From assembly GCA_000336895.1 (NCBI GenBank), contig AOLX01000015.1:294725-358724 (forward strand): DNA of 64,000 nt, written 5' to 3'. Under the pieces are notes generated by a model that did not search any database, had not been told where the DNA came from, and saw only the letters and a list, made by a program, of their open reading frames with translations. Within the stretch, counting starts at the first letter, position 1; the number at the start of each line of letters is the position of its first letter. The position numbers were made by a program, and so were the translations under genes. This document shows positions 7,796 through 16,947 of the stretch, in pieces. This DNA is from Haloarcula argentinensis DSM 12282 (GTDB lineage Archaea; Halobacteriota; Halobacteria; Halobacteriales; Haloarculaceae).

Positions 7796-9022
7796 ATGAC
7801 CGTCTCTCGCGAAGTCGAGCTAGAGGGCCACATCATCGACTCCGGGATGATGCAGTCCTGTTTCGGCATCATCATGGACCTGGGCGGCTCCTTCTCCGTT
7901 CAGGAGTTCGATATCGGCCGCCACAAAGACGAGGAGTCCTACGCCCGGATGCTCGTCGAGGCCGACGACGAGGACCAACTGCAGTCGATTGTCCACGAAC
8001 TCCACCAGCACGGCGTCAACCCCTCGGACCCGAAAGACGCCACGCTCGTCCCCGCGCCCGACGACCAAGTAGTCCCGCACGGGTTCTACTCGACGACGAA
8101 CCACCCGACGTACATCCGTCACGACGGCGAGTGGATCGAGGTCGAAGACATGGAGATGGACTGCGCCGTGGTTGTCGAGGATGGCGACTCCCCGCGGGCC
8201 TACACGAAAGTCCTCAACGCTATCGAGGAGGGCGATCTGGTCGTCACCGACGAAACCGGCATCAAGGTCCAGCCCCCGGAGCGACCACGGGACTCCGGCG
8301 GCGCGTTCGGCTTCATGCAGGGCGGCGTCTCATCGGAGCGACCCTCTGAGTCGACCATCCGCAAAATCGCGAACGCAATCGAGGAGACGAAGAAGGAAGG
8401 CGGCAAGGTGATGGCGGTCTGTGGGCCGGCGCTCATCCACTCCGGGGCGCGTGAGGACCTCGCTCGCCTCGTCCGGGAGGGCTACGTCGATATGCTCTCG
8501 GCCGGCAACGGCTTCGCCGTCCACGACATTGAGCGGGACATCTACGGCACCTCACTCGGAATGGATACCGAGAGCCTTGACCATCCCCGCCACGGCCACA
8601 AACACCACATCTACACTATCAGCGAGGTCATTCGCGAGGGCGGCATCGAGGAAGCCGTCGAATCCGGAACCATCGAGTCCGGTGTAATGTACGAGTGTAT
8701 CGACAACGACCGGCCGTTCGTCCTCGCGGGCTCTATCCGTGACGACGGCCCGCTCCCGGACACGATCACCGACGCCGTCGAAGCCCAGAACGCCATCCGG
8801 GAGCAGGCCCACGAGGCAGACATGGTGCTAATGCTCTCGACCCTGCTGCACTCGGTCGCCGTCGGGAACTGCCTTCCCTCGACGACCCGGGTCGTCTGCG
8901 TCGACATCAACCCCGCGACGGTAACGCAACTCCTCGACCGCGGTTCCGCACAGGCAGTCGGGATGGTCACCGACATCGGGACCTTTGTGCCGATTCTGGC
9001 CGAGCAGTTGCTGGAGGAGTGA
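7796..9022 (+). CDS. TIGR00300 family enzyme, archaeal ornithine cyclodeaminase / LOR-SDH-like
   Basis: A 408-residue protein of the TIGR00300 family, known in archaea as an NAD-dependent ornithine cyclodeaminase (ornithine to proline plus ammonia) related to the C-terminal part of AgrE/ArgZ and to LOR/SDH. The N-terminal about 100 residues are the LOR/SDH-type ferredoxin-like domain (REVELEGHIIDSGMMQ), followed by a Rossmann-like part (KVMAVCGPALIHSGA, NPATVTQLLDRGSAQAVG). ATG 7796 is the start; the upstream in-frame codon at 7790 is TTG. Haloarchaea lack a ProC-only route in many species, so a role in proline formation is likely. Its 3' end is partly duplicated downstream. Confidence 0.85.
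   Translation: MTVSREVELEGHIIDSGMMQSCFGIIMDLGGSFSVQEFDIGRHKDEESYARMLVEADDEDQLQSIVHELHQHGVNPSDPKDATLVPAPDDQVVPHGFYSTTNHPTYIRHDGEWIEVEDMEMDCAVVVEDGDSPRAYTKVLNAIEEGDLVVTDETGIKVQPPERPRDSGGAFGFMQGGVSSERPSESTIRKIANAIEETKKEGGKVMAVCGPALIHSGAREDLARLVREGYVDMLSAGNGFAVHDIERDIYGTSLGMDTESLDHPRHGHKHHIYTISEVIREGGIEEAVESGTIESGVMYECIDNDRPFVLAGSIRDDGPLPDTITDAVEAQNAIREQAHEADMVLMLSTLLHSVAVGNCLPSTTRVVCVDINPATVTQLLDRGSAQAVGMVTDIGTFVPILAEQLLEE
8984..9012 (+). repeat. repeat copy 1: 3' end of the TIGR00300 gene
   Basis: These 29 bases encode the C-terminal FVPILAEQLL and recur exactly at 9127-9155, 143 nt downstream. Confidence 0.9.
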
Positions 9023-9044
9023 GACGGCCGCGAGCGAAGCGAGC

Positions 9045-9059
9045 GGGCGCTTTTCGCCC
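9045..9059 (+). terminator. hairpin after the TIGR00300 gene
   Basis: GGGCG and CGCCC enclose a CTTTT loop, 22 nt after the stop codon. This is a plausible stem-loop at the transcript end, although archaeal termination usually relies on T-runs. Confidence 0.35.
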
Positions 9060-9126
9060 ACGTTTTTGCCGAGCGGTGTGCGACCACAGGGAGCACACCC
9101 GAAGATCAAAAGGTGGATTGTGGACT

Positions 9127-9155
9127 TTTGTGCCGATTCTGGCCGAGCAGTTGCT
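9127..9155 (+). repeat. repeat copy 2: orphan tail of the TIGR00300 gene
   Basis: The sequence is identical over 29 nt to 8984-9012 and continues in frame with a different ending (LLSED then TAG). Only about 13 codons of the gene are present, so this is a gene fragment and not a second gene. Confidence 0.85.
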
Positions 9156-9267
9156 CAGTGAGGACTAGGTCGACCACGAGCGACGCGAGTGGGCGAAAAA
9201 GCGAGGCGACCGAATCGATGATCCGTGGACTGTCCCCGGTTGTCACGCCGGTATTCTCGCGAGATGC

Positions 9268-9273
9268 TTATTA
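9268..9273 (+). promoter_or_regulatory. TATA box for the KaiC-type/kinase operon
   Basis: TTATTA lies 23-28 nt upstream of ATG 9296 and supports that start over upstream in-frame codons. Confidence 0.45.
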
Positions 9274-9295
9274 CTGGCCGTCCGATACTCCTACT

Positions 9296-10786
9296 ATGTC
9301 CTCTTCCGAGCGGCAGTTCACGCAGCTTTCTAGCGGTATCTCTGGCCTTGATTCGCTTCTCAGAGGTGGGCTGGTAGAAGGGCGACTTTATCTCGTTATC
9401 GGGCCGCCCGGGACCGGCAAGACACTGCTTGGTACGCAGTTTCTCGAAGCGGGACTCGAAGCTGATGACGACGTGCTGTTCATTCACGCTGAAGAGTCTG
9501 CCGCCGATCTGCTGGCGAACACTGCCGAACTCGGCATCGATATCGGCGACGCGACGTTTCTCGACGTCGGCCCCGACTCGGAGTTCTTCGAGGAGGCCGA
9601 GTCGTACGACGTGGTCAAGCCCCAAGACATCGAGGACGGCCACCTGATTTCGGATATCCGCGAGGCTATCGAGCGGGTCGACCCGGACCGCGTTCTCATC
9701 GACCCCATCACGCACTTCCAATATCTCGAACCGACCGAGTACCAGTTTCGCAAGCGCGTCATCTCCTTCGCGCGCTTTCTACAGGACAGGGAGACGACCG
9801 TGCTGGCAACCAAGACGCCGAGCAATCAGATGGACAGCCAGCTCAGGTCGCTCAGCGACGGCATTATCTCACTCAGCTACGGCGACGAGAAGGCAGGCCG
9901 GCGTATTCGACTGCGCAAGCATCGCGGCATCGGACAACAGGACGGCTCACACGGGATGGAGATCCGGGAGTCCGGTGTCGAGGTCTACCCGGCGCTCGAA
10001 CCGGCACGGCGGACACGGTCGTTCGATCCCACGCAGTTTTCCGCAGGAGTCCCAGAGCTGGACTCGCTTCTGGATGGCGGACTCGAACGCGGGACAGTGA
10101 CGATTCTCAGCGGCCCCTCCGGCGTCGGCAAGTCGACGACGGCGACGGAGTTCCTGGCCTCCGCAGCGGCGGACGGGTCCCCGGCGCTCGCCTACCTGTT
10201 CGACGAATCGATCGACACGTTCACACACCGCTGTGAGACGTTCGGGATGCCGCTCCAGCGATTGCGTGACGAGGGGACACTTCTCGTCGAGGAGGTCGAG
10301 TCGCTGGCGCTGTCACCCGAGGAGTTCGCAAACCGCGTCAAGACACAGGCCGGGGAGCGTGGGGCCGAACTCGTCGTTATCGACGGCATCGCGGGCTACA
10401 AAAACGCGATCAAGCACGGACAGGACGACGTGGAACTGCGTCGACGGCTCCATGCCCTGACGCAGCATCTCACGCGCGGGAACACCGCGGTGATTCTGAT
10501 CGACCAGCGCAGAGACGTGACGGGCCTGCACGAACCGACGAGCGAGAACGTCAGTTACCTCGCCGACAACATCGTCTTCGAGAACTACATCGAGGTTGCG
10601 GGCGAACTCCAGCGCGTCGTCGGCGCGCTGAAAAAGCGCGTCGGTGGGTTCGAGACAGTGCCTCGCCGGTTCGAGATAACCGCCGACGGCCTACAGGTCG
10701 GTGACCCCGTCTCAGGGATGCACGGTGTGTTCGAGGGCGTTCCCGAACAGCATGGAGACAGCGACGGACGCTCGACCACCCGCTAA
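9296..10786 (+). CDS. KaiC/RadA-like protein with two RecA-type ATPase domains
   Basis: A 496-residue KaiC-type protein with two tandem RecA folds. Walker A motifs are GPPGTGKT at residues 36-43 and GPSGVGKS at about 273-280. Each domain opens with a KaiC-type gate motif (SGISGLDSLLRGGL and AGVPELDSLLDGGL), and the Walker B-like strands are DRVLIDPITH and ELVVIDGIAG. Start ATG 9296 gives the family N-terminus and has a TATA box at the right distance. Only 6 nt separate it from the PAS histidine kinase, so the two form an operon. By family it could be an ATP-dependent oligomeric signalling or timing protein. The Ser/Thr autophosphorylation site of cyanobacterial KaiC is not evident. No kaiA or kaiB is nearby. 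Confidence 0.88.
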   Translation: MSSSERQFTQLSSGISGLDSLLRGGLVEGRLYLVIGPPGTGKTLLGTQFLEAGLEADDDVLFIHAEESAADLLANTAELGIDIGDATFLDVGPDSEFFEEAESYDVVKPQDIEDGHLISDIREAIERVDPDRVLIDPITHFQYLEPTEYQFRKRVISFARFLQDRETTVLATKTPSNQMDSQLRSLSDGIISLSYGDEKAGRRIRLRKHRGIGQQDGSHGMEIRESGVEVYPALEPARRTRSFDPTQFSAGVPELDSLLDGGLERGTVTILSGPSGVGKSTTATEFLASAAADGSPALAYLFDESIDTFTHRCETFGMPLQRLRDEGTLLVEEVESLALSPEEFANRVKTQAGERGAELVVIDGIAGYKNAIKHGQDDVELRRRLHALTQHLTRGNTAVILIDQRRDVTGLHEPTSENVSYLADNIVFENYIEVAGELQRVVGALKKRVGGFETVPRRFEITADGLQVGDPVSGMHGVFEGVPEQHGDSDGRSTTR

Positions 10787-10792
10787 CCACCG

Positions 10793-12193
10793 ATGGCCGA
10801 CATCCAACTACTGCTGGCCGGCGATGGTAACCGGAACGCACTCGCCTCCATCGTCGCCGAACACCACACGCCGATCACGGACAGCGAGTTCCGGGAGGCC
10901 GATCTCCACATCGTCGACGAGTCGTCGTTTCCGAAGTACAGAGAAGCGATAGAGGCGTACAAACACCGGGCAGATCCGGTGTTTTGCCCCGTTATTCTGG
11001 TCCGTCGTGAGGAGACGCCGACACGGGTCGATCTCCCCGATATCGACGCTGCCGAGCAGCCACTCGTCGTGAACGATATCGTGACAGCGCCAGTTGACAC
11101 GCAGGCACTCTTTCGAACCATCGCGAACCTCCTCGCGCGACGTAGCCACACAGAAGACCTCGTCGAGGACCTCAGGGAGCAAAACAGCGAACTCCGGCGG
11201 TTCAGGAACGCCGTCGAACACGCGGGGCACGCGATTCTGATTACGAACACTAACGGCGTCATCGAGTACGTGAACCCGGCGTTCGAGGAACTCACCGGGT
11301 TCAGCGCCGACGAGGCGATCGGTCGAACGCCGCGGATACTCAAGTCCGGTGAACAGGGCGAACAGTTCTACGAACGGCTCTGGGACACGATCTGTCGTGG
11401 CGAGGTCTGGACGAGCGAGATCGTAAACGAGCGCAAGTCCGGCGAGCGGTTCATCATCAACCAGACTATCGCTCCGATCCAGGACGCGGACGGGACGATT
11501 CAGGGATTTGTCGGGATGCAGGACGAAATTACCGGTCGTCGGCTGCGCGAGCAACAGCTCACCGTCTTTCATCGGATTCTCCGGCACAATCTCCGGAACA
11601 ACGGCACGACGATCAGCGGCCGTGCAGATATCCTGTCAGAGTTAGTCGATGACGACGACGCTCTCGCCCATCTTGAGACGATCAAATCGAACGTGCAGTC
11701 CCTGCTCGATATCAGCGAGAAAGCCCACCACGTACAGGAACTGCTCGCGGACTCGCTTACCGACGACGTCGAGCGCGGACTCGAAGACGCTCTCAGTGAC
11801 ATCACGGACGGGCTAGCCGCAGCATATCCCGATGCCGAGTTCGCCGTCGAGGTCGGCCCCAGCTTGTCAGCCACGATAGACGCAAAGGTCGTCCCGGCGT
11901 TGCAGGAACTCATCGAGAACGGTATCAAGCACTCCGACGCGTCAGCACCGCAAGTCACTGTCAGGACAGAGTGCCACGACTCGACAGTGACAGTGACGAT
12001 TGCGGACAACGGACCGGGCATCCCGGATCAGGAACAACGGGTCATCGAGGCAGCGGAGGAAAAGCCGCTCGAACACGGGTCCGGGCTGGGGCTGTGGTTC
12101 GCGTACTGGCTTATCAGCTACGTCGGTGGCGATATCGACATCCAGACCGCTGCCGACGGGACGAGCATCTCCGTGACGATCCCCGTGCGGTGA
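10793..12193 (+). CDS. PAS-domain sensor histidine kinase with N-terminal receiver-like domain
   Basis: A 466-residue cytoplasmic kinase. Residues 1-115 resemble a receiver or pseudo-receiver (Asp42 in ADLHIVDE), and a coiled linker leads into a PAS domain (about 137-250; AILITNTNGVIEYVNPAFEE). The DHp helix carries the phospho-acceptor His265 in RILRHNLRNN, the common haloarchaeal variant. The ATPase domain shows the N box (ELIENGIKH), DNGPGIP and GSGLGLW. There are no membrane segments. It lies 6 nt after the KaiC-type gene, so the ATPase state may feed into this kinase, as in KaiC-SasA signalling; that link is inference. No cognate response regulator with an output domain is adjacent. Confidence 0.88.
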   Translation: MADIQLLLAGDGNRNALASIVAEHHTPITDSEFREADLHIVDESSFPKYREAIEAYKHRADPVFCPVILVRREETPTRVDLPDIDAAEQPLVVNDIVTAPVDTQALFRTIANLLARRSHTEDLVEDLREQNSELRRFRNAVEHAGHAILITNTNGVIEYVNPAFEELTGFSADEAIGRTPRILKSGEQGEQFYERLWDTICRGEVWTSEIVNERKSGERFIINQTIAPIQDADGTIQGFVGMQDEITGRRLREQQLTVFHRILRHNLRNNGTTISGRADILSELVDDDDALAHLETIKSNVQSLLDISEKAHHVQELLADSLTDDVERGLEDALSDITDGLAAAYPDAEFAVEVGPSLSATIDAKVVPALQELIENGIKHSDASAPQVTVRTECHDSTVTVTIADNGPGIPDQEQRVIEAAEEKPLEHGSGLGLWFAYWLISYVGGDIDIQTAADGTSISVTIPVR

Positions 12194-12202
12194 CCGCGAA
12201 CG

Positions 12203-13069
12203 TCAGATAGCGACCCACGCCAGCACAATGACGGCAGCGCCGACCACCGTCGAGCCGACGGCGTGCGTTCGGAGTTCGTCGAGCAGGTCGTGGGAGTGGT
12301 CGTGCAGTTCACAGACCTCGTCGATTTCGCTGCCGGCCTCGCAATTGGGCAGGAAGTCCATCGCGACGTGGAGGAAGATGCCGGCGGCGAACCCGAAGAT
12401 GACTGCGTTGAGGAGTGCTGACTCCGGGATCGGAAGCAGTGCGGACGGGATCGCCGTCAGACCAACACCGGCCGCGGGGAGCAACAGTGCCGTGGCGGAC
12501 TTGTCGCTACGTCCGAGCCGCCGGGCGGCAGCGTAGCCGGCCGGCCCTTTGTGTGAGACGATAGCGAGCCCGAGCAGAATGCCCAGTTCCGGCATCGAAG
12601 CGTAGACCAGCCCGATGACCAGTCCGGCCGAGAGCGCGTGGGCGGCGATGGCGAGCGTCGTTATGTCGAAGGAAGTCTCGATGTGGGTCAGCCGGTGGCC
12701 GATAGTGTGGGTACCGTAGCCGGTGACCAGTCCAGCGGCGATGCCAACGCCGCCGATTCGCGCTGCGCCGGCCTGGCCGCCCAGTCCCATCGCCTGCGGG
12801 ACGAGGAACATGGCCGCCGACGTGACCATCGCCCCGCTCGCAAGCCCGTAGCCCCAGACCAGTCGGTAGGGGTTCGTCTCGTCGGCCCGGGCACCGAACC
12901 ACGCGCCGAGTCCCATCGCCACGAACGCAACCCAGGAGATAACCAGAACCTTACTCGCCCCGCCAGCGGCTGCGACGGCTGACAGGACCACCAGGCCGAC
13001 AACGCTCGCGATACCGGCAGTGGACACCCGCCCAGTGTTATTAAAAACTGAGCTGGAGTTAATAGACAT
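12203..13069 (-). CDS. ZIP-family divalent metal transporter
   Basis: A 288-residue polytopic protein with about eight hydrophobic segments, matching ZIP (Zrt/Irt-like) permeases that import Zn or Fe. The metal-site helices are recognisable: HALSAGLVIG (TM4-like) and SHKGPAGYAAARR (TM5-like) carry the paired His residues. A His- and Cys-containing loop near the C-terminus (NCEAGSEIDEVCELHDHSHD) may bind metal. It is convergent with the kinase gene upstream in the window and lies 45 nt after the SDR gene on the same strand. The ZIP glutamate after the TM4 His is replaced by small residues, so the substrate may differ from zinc. Confidence 0.82.
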   Translation of the reverse strand: MSINSSSVFNNTGRVSTAGIASVVGLVVLSAVAAAGGASKVLVISWVAFVAMGLGAWFGARADETNPYRLVWGYGLASGAMVTSAAMFLVPQAMGLGGQAGAARIGGVGIAAGLVTGYGTHTIGHRLTHIETSFDITTLAIAAHALSAGLVIGLVYASMPELGILLGLAIVSHKGPAGYAAARRLGRSDKSATALLLPAAGVGLTAIPSALLPIPESALLNAVIFGFAAGIFLHVAMDFLPNCEAGSEIDEVCELHDHSHDLLDELRTHAVGSTVVGAAVIVLAWVAI

Positions 13070-13114
13070 TATCTACATTCACCGGTCTGTTGCCAATAAA
13101 CCCATCGGTGGCGG

Positions 13115-13807
13115 TCACCGCGTCGCTGACCGATAGTCACCCCAGTCGAGGACACCGCCGTCCAGTGTGGACGGGTCCGCATCCCGGAGGGCCCAGAGAA
13201 CCATTTCGGCGACGGATTCCGGGTCGCGTCCGCCGTCACCGGAGAGGTCCGTCGCGACCTGTCCGGGGTCGACCGCACCGACCGGCGTATCGAGATCGGC
13301 CGCGAACCCGCGAGCAACAGCCTCCGCAGCAGCTTTTGAAACGGCGTAGGAGCCGTATCCGGGCATCCCCTCACGGGCGACGACGCCCGTCGGGACGACG
13401 ATGCGGGCGTCCGAACCGAGGTGTGGGACCGCTTCACGGATCGTTGAGAACACGCCGCGAGCGTTCGTCCGAATGTGGTCGTCGAAGGCGGTGTAGGACT
13501 CCTCGGTGAGCGGCGTCTCACCGGCGGTTCCGTGGTAGACGCCGGCGTTGGCGACAACGTACTGTATTGCGTCTCCCTCCCGCATGGCAGTTTCGACCAG
13601 CCGTTCCACGTCGTACTCGTCACGTACGTCCGTCCGAATCGCAGTCACGGAGCCACCCGCGTCCCGGATAGCAGCTTCGACCCGCTCAAGCGCCTCGGCA
13701 TCGCGGGCACAGATGACCGTATGTGCGCCTGCACCTGCTACCACATGGGCTATTTGCTCGCCGATACCTCTACTCGCACCCGTGACGACAGCGGTCGCGC
13801 TGTCCAT
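13115..13807 (-). CDS. short-chain dehydrogenase/reductase
   Basis: A 230-residue classical SDR. The NAD(P) motif is TGASRGIG at residues 9-16 from the MDSATAVV start, the NAG motif is in [10 protein letters not shown], and the catalytic Ser/Tyr/Lys region appears as [10 protein letters not shown]. The serine position seems to be Thr in VVPTGVVAR, a tolerated variant. Start ATG 13807 is preferred because a 13843 start adds 12 residues before the nucleotide-binding strand. It is divergent from aroA with 106 nt between. The substrate is unknown. Confidence 0.88.
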   Translation of the reverse strand: MDSATAVVTGASRGIGEQIAHVVAGAGAHTVICARDAEALERVEAAIRDAGGSVTAIRTDVRDEYDVERLVETAMREGDAIQYVVANAGVYHGTAGETPLTEESYTAFDDHIRTNARGVFSTIREAVPHLGSDARIVVPTGVVAREGMPGYGSYAVSKAAAEAVARGFAADLDTPVGAVDPGQVATDLSGDGGRDPESVAEMVLWALRDADPSTLDGGVLDWGDYRSATR

Positions 13808-13913
13808 CGCTGGGACCATAGCGGTGGTACCGCTGCCAGCCACAAGGTCGTTGCTCTCACCCCGGTTGGGTGGGAGCGGTAGTCTCTTGTCGAATGCCCG
13901 CTACCGACCGGGC

Positions 13914-15200
13914 ATGGACATCACGATTGCCGAATCGACGGTCGCGGGGACGACGCAAGCGCCGCCGTCAAAGAGCTACACGCACCGGGCGGTGCTGGCC
14001 GCGGGCTACGCGGACGGCGCAGTGGTCCACGACCCGCTCGTGAGTGCGGACACGAAGGCCACGATGCGAGCGGTCGAGGCTTACGGCGGCAGCGTCTCGC
14101 TGGCAGCGGACGACTCGACGGTCGAGGTCACGGGCTTCGACGGCCGGCCGGGTACGCCGGACGACGTCATCGACTGTGCCAACAGCGGGACGACGATGCG
14201 GCTGGTCACCGCCACGGGCGCACTGCAGGACGACCTCGCGGTACTGACTGGTGACGAGTCCCTCCGGTCGCGCCCGCAGGGGCCGCTACTAGATGCTATC
14301 GAGCAACTGGACGGCGACGCCGAGTCGACTCGCCGGAACGGGCAGGCCCCACTCGTGGTTGGCGGCGGCATCGACGGGGGCGCAGTTGAGATCCCCGGTG
14401 ACGTGTCTTCGCAGTACATCACTGCGCTGTTGATGGCTGGTGCCGTCTCGCCGGACGGCATCGACATCGACCTGACGACCGAGCTGAAGTCGTCGCCGTA
14501 CGTCGATATCACGCTGGAGGTGCTGGATGCGTTCGGCGTCGAGGCCCAGAAGACCGACGCCGGGTTCACCGTCGACGGCGGGCAGACCTACGCGCCCGGC
14601 GGCGACTACAACGTTCCCGGGGACTTCTCGTCGATGAGCTATCTGCTCGCAGCCGGCGCGCTCGCCGCCGAGGACGGCCTGCGCGTCACGTCGGCGTTCC
14701 CGAGCGCGCAGGGTGACGCGGCCATCGTCGACATCCTCGACCGGATGGGTGCCGACCTCGACTGGGACGAGGAAAACGGCGAAATCACCGTCTCGCAGTC
14801 CGAACTGACTGGCATCGAGGTCGGTGTCGAAGACACACCAGACCTCCTGCCGACCATCGCAACGCTGGGAGCCGCCGCCGACGGCGTCACGCGGATCACC
14901 GACGCCGAGCACGTCCGGTACAAGGAGACTGACCGCGTGAGCGCGATGGTCGAGGAACTCACGAAGATGGGTGCAGAGGTGGAGGAACACCAGGACGAAC
15001 TGTTCGTCTACGGCGCGGACAGCGAACTCGTCGGCACGACCGTCGAGGGCCGTGCGGACCACCGCATCATCATGTCACTGGCCGTGGCGGGTCTCGTCGC
15101 CGATGGCGAGACGACGGTGACCGGCGCGGAGCACGTCGACGTGTCCTTCCCGGACTTCTTCGACGTGCTCGAATCGCTCGGCGCTGCTGTCGGCAAATAG
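13914..15200 (+). CDS. aroA: 3-phosphoshikimate 1-carboxyvinyltransferase (EPSP synthase)
   Basis: A 428-residue EPSP synthase, which joins PEP to shikimate-3-phosphate in the shikimate pathway. The N-terminus [15 protein letters not shown] holds the substrate lysine and arginine, [11 protein letters not shown] is the Asn-Ser-Gly-Thr-x-x-Arg PEP/phosphate loop, and [14 protein letters not shown] and RYKETDR are the C-terminal catalytic motifs. Start ATG 13914 gives MDITIAEST as in archaeal AroA. It is followed by a degenerate receiver gene and then aroC, so the last two steps to chorismate are clustered. Confidence 0.96.
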   Translation: MDITIAESTVAGTTQAPPSKSYTHRAVLAAGYADGAVVHDPLVSADTKATMRAVEAYGGSVSLAADDSTVEVTGFDGRPGTPDDVIDCANSGTTMRLVTATGALQDDLAVLTGDESLRSRPQGPLLDAIEQLDGDAESTRRNGQAPLVVGGGIDGGAVEIPGDVSSQYITALLMAGAVSPDGIDIDLTTELKSSPYVDITLEVLDAFGVEAQKTDAGFTVDGGQTYAPGGDYNVPGDFSSMSYLLAAGALAAEDGLRVTSAFPSAQGDAAIVDILDRMGADLDWDEENGEITVSQSELTGIEVGVEDTPDLLPTIATLGAAADGVTRITDAEHVRYKETDRVSAMVEELTKMGAEVEEHQDELFVYGADSELVGTTVEGRADHRIIMSLAVAGLVADGETTVTGAEHVDVSFPDFFDVLESLGAAVGK

Positions 15201-15302
15201 AGTAGCAGGTTACCGCTTGGCCAGATTTTGTTATGAAAGAACGTTGTGTCTATCGTAGATAGGTGTGCTTTTACGCAGTGAAGAATATTTACAACACACG
15301 TT

Positions 15303-15698
15303 GTGAATCAGACGAGCGCTTCCGAACAATCTACTGCGAACTCCACGACAGTCCTCTACGTCGATGACGACCAGTTGTTGCTTGATCTGCAGACCGATAT
15401 CGCTGACGAGCGCGAGGGAGTCGAACTAGTAACGACATCGAACACCGACCGGGCGACGACACTGCTGGCCGACCGCGAATTCGACTGCGTGGTGGTTGGC
15501 AGCCGGCGTACTGCCTCCCCAGTAGGCGACTTTGCCAGTGCGGTCAGCACGACGTATCCGGACACGTCGCTGGTACGGTACACCTGGGAGCCCTGGCAAG
15601 ACGACACAGGCGAGATGTTCGATGCGGTCTTCGAGAAACATATCGAGGCAACGGAGACGGTGCAGTTTCTCGACCGTGTCAGGTGGCTCGACGACTGA
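15303..15698 (+). CDS. degenerate response-regulator receiver-like protein, 131 aa
   Basis: A stand-alone receiver-like domain starting at GTG 15303. The first strand and acidic pocket are present (TVLYVDDDQLLLDLQ), but the third strand reads FDCVVVGSRR, so the expected phospho-acceptor aspartate is replaced by Gly or Ser. The end of the domain (LVRYTWEP ... FEKHIEATETVQFLDRV) still follows the receiver helix layout. No DNA-binding or enzymatic output domain is attached. It lies between aroA and aroC on the same strand, with an AT-rich upstream region (15260-15300) likely holding its promoter. It probably acts by protein contact, if at all, without phosphorylation. Confidence 0.75.
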   Translation: MNQTSASEQSTANSTTVLYVDDDQLLLDLQTDIADEREGVELVTTSNTDRATTLLADREFDCVVVGSRRTASPVGDFASAVSTTYPDTSLVRYTWEPWQDDTGEMFDAVFEKHIEATETVQFLDRVRWLDD

Positions 15699-15746
15699 GG
15701 GGCGCATCTACAAGGTTCAAATGCCCCCAACCCCGACACCACTGTA

Positions 15747-16946
15747 ATGAACGGCAACGAGTTCGGTCGTCTGTTCCGCATGACGACCTACGGCGAGTCT
15801 CACGGGGAGGCGATGGGCTGTACCGTCTCTGGCGTTCCGGCGGGCGTCGAACTCTCGGAGGAGGAGATACAGAAAGACCTCGACCGGCGCAAGCCCGGAC
15901 AGTCGATGATCACCACTTCCCGGGGCGAACCGGATAAGGTGACAATCAACTCCGGGATTCAGGACGGCTACACCACAGGCACGCCTATCGGGATGGTCAT
16001 CCAGAACAAGGACGCCCGCTCGGGCAAGTACGAGCCCTTCATCACGGCCCCGCGGCCGTCTCACGGGGACTACACCTACTCCGCGAAGTTCGGAACCCGA
16101 AACTGGGGCGGCGGCGGCCGGTCCTCCGCTCGGGAGACGGTCAACTGGGTCGCCGCCGGCGGCGTCGCCAAGCAGGTTCTCGAACAGTCCGACTACGACG
16201 TCCAGATCAAGGCCCACGTCTGCCAGATCGGCGATGTAGAAGCCGGTCCGGTCACCTTCGAGGACATGCTCGAACACAGCGAGGAAAACGAAGTCCGCTG
16301 TGCCGACCCAGCGGCCGCCGAGGAGATGCGCGACGTGGCCGACCAGCACCAGAAAGAGGGTGACTCCATCGGCGGCGCGATTTACTTCGAGTGTCGTGGC
16401 GTCCCGTCCGGTCTCGGCGCACCGCGGTTCGATAGCTTCCCGTCCCGTCTGGGACAGGCGATGTACTCCATCCCGGCGGTCAACGACTTCGAGTACGGCA
16501 TCGGCCGCGAGGCCCGGACGACCCGGGGCAGCGAGTACACTGAAAACTGGGAGTTCGACGAAGACGGTCACCCGACGCCGGTCGGGAACGACCACGGTGG
16601 CATCCAGGGCGGCATCACCACCGGGCAGCCCATCTACGGCGAGGTGTCGTGGCACGCGCCGGTGTCGATTCCCAAGACCCAGAAGACGGTCGACTGGGAG
16701 ACCGACGAAGGCAAAGAGATCACCGTCACCGGTCGCCACGACCCGGTCCTGCCGCCGCGGGCGGTCCCGGTCGTGGAGGCCATGCTCGCCTGTACGGTGC
16801 TCGATTTCATGCTGCTTGGCGGCCGCATCAACCCCGACCGGCTCGACGGCCAGCCGGGCGAGTACGACACCGACTACCACCCGTCCAGCCCGCAGAACGA
16901 TCCGGAGGACGCGGACACCCACGCGAAAACTATCGACGACGAGTAA
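15747..16946 (+). CDS. aroC: chorismate synthase
   Basis: A 399-residue chorismate synthase that uses reduced FMN to convert EPSP into chorismate. Family motifs are GESHGEAMG near residue 16, GRSSARETV near residue 128 and LGGRINPDR near the C-terminus, and length and order agree. The acidic tail (NDPEDADTHAKTIDDE) is a halophile feature. It is followed one base after its stop codon by a uracil-DNA glycosylase gene (stop 16944-16946, ATG 16948), so those two are in one transcript. Confidence 0.96.
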   Translation: MNGNEFGRLFRMTTYGESHGEAMGCTVSGVPAGVELSEEEIQKDLDRRKPGQSMITTSRGEPDKVTINSGIQDGYTTGTPIGMVIQNKDARSGKYEPFITAPRPSHGDYTYSAKFGTRNWGGGGRSSARETVNWVAAGGVAKQVLEQSDYDVQIKAHVCQIGDVEAGPVTFEDMLEHSEENEVRCADPAAAEEMRDVADQHQKEGDSIGGAIYFECRGVPSGLGAPRFDSFPSRLGQAMYSIPAVNDFEYGIGREARTTRGSEYTENWEFDEDGHPTPVGNDHGGIQGGITTGQPIYGEVSWHAPVSIPKTQKTVDWETDEGKEITVTGRHDPVLPPRAVPVVEAMLACTVLDFMLLGGRINPDRLDGQPGEYDTDYHPSSPQNDPEDADTHAKTIDDE

Positions 16947-16947
16947 G

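Larger units (their letters stand above)
9023..9295. other. intergenic region with duplicated gene tail, 273 nt
   Basis: There is no intact gene here. It contains a GC hairpin terminator (9045-9059), the second copy of the preceding gene's 3' end with its own stop codon (TAG at 9166-9168), two diverged copies of a cgagcgaagcgagcgggcg-type motif, one after each tail copy, and the promoter of the KaiC-type gene near 9268. The spacing of the tail copies suggests a partial tandem duplication or recombination between alleles. Confidence 0.7.

Noticed and set aside
15239..15305. Direct repeats of acgttgtg before the receiver gene as a regulatory site
   Set aside because: Two 8-nt copies in an AT-rich promoter region are too short to claim an operator.
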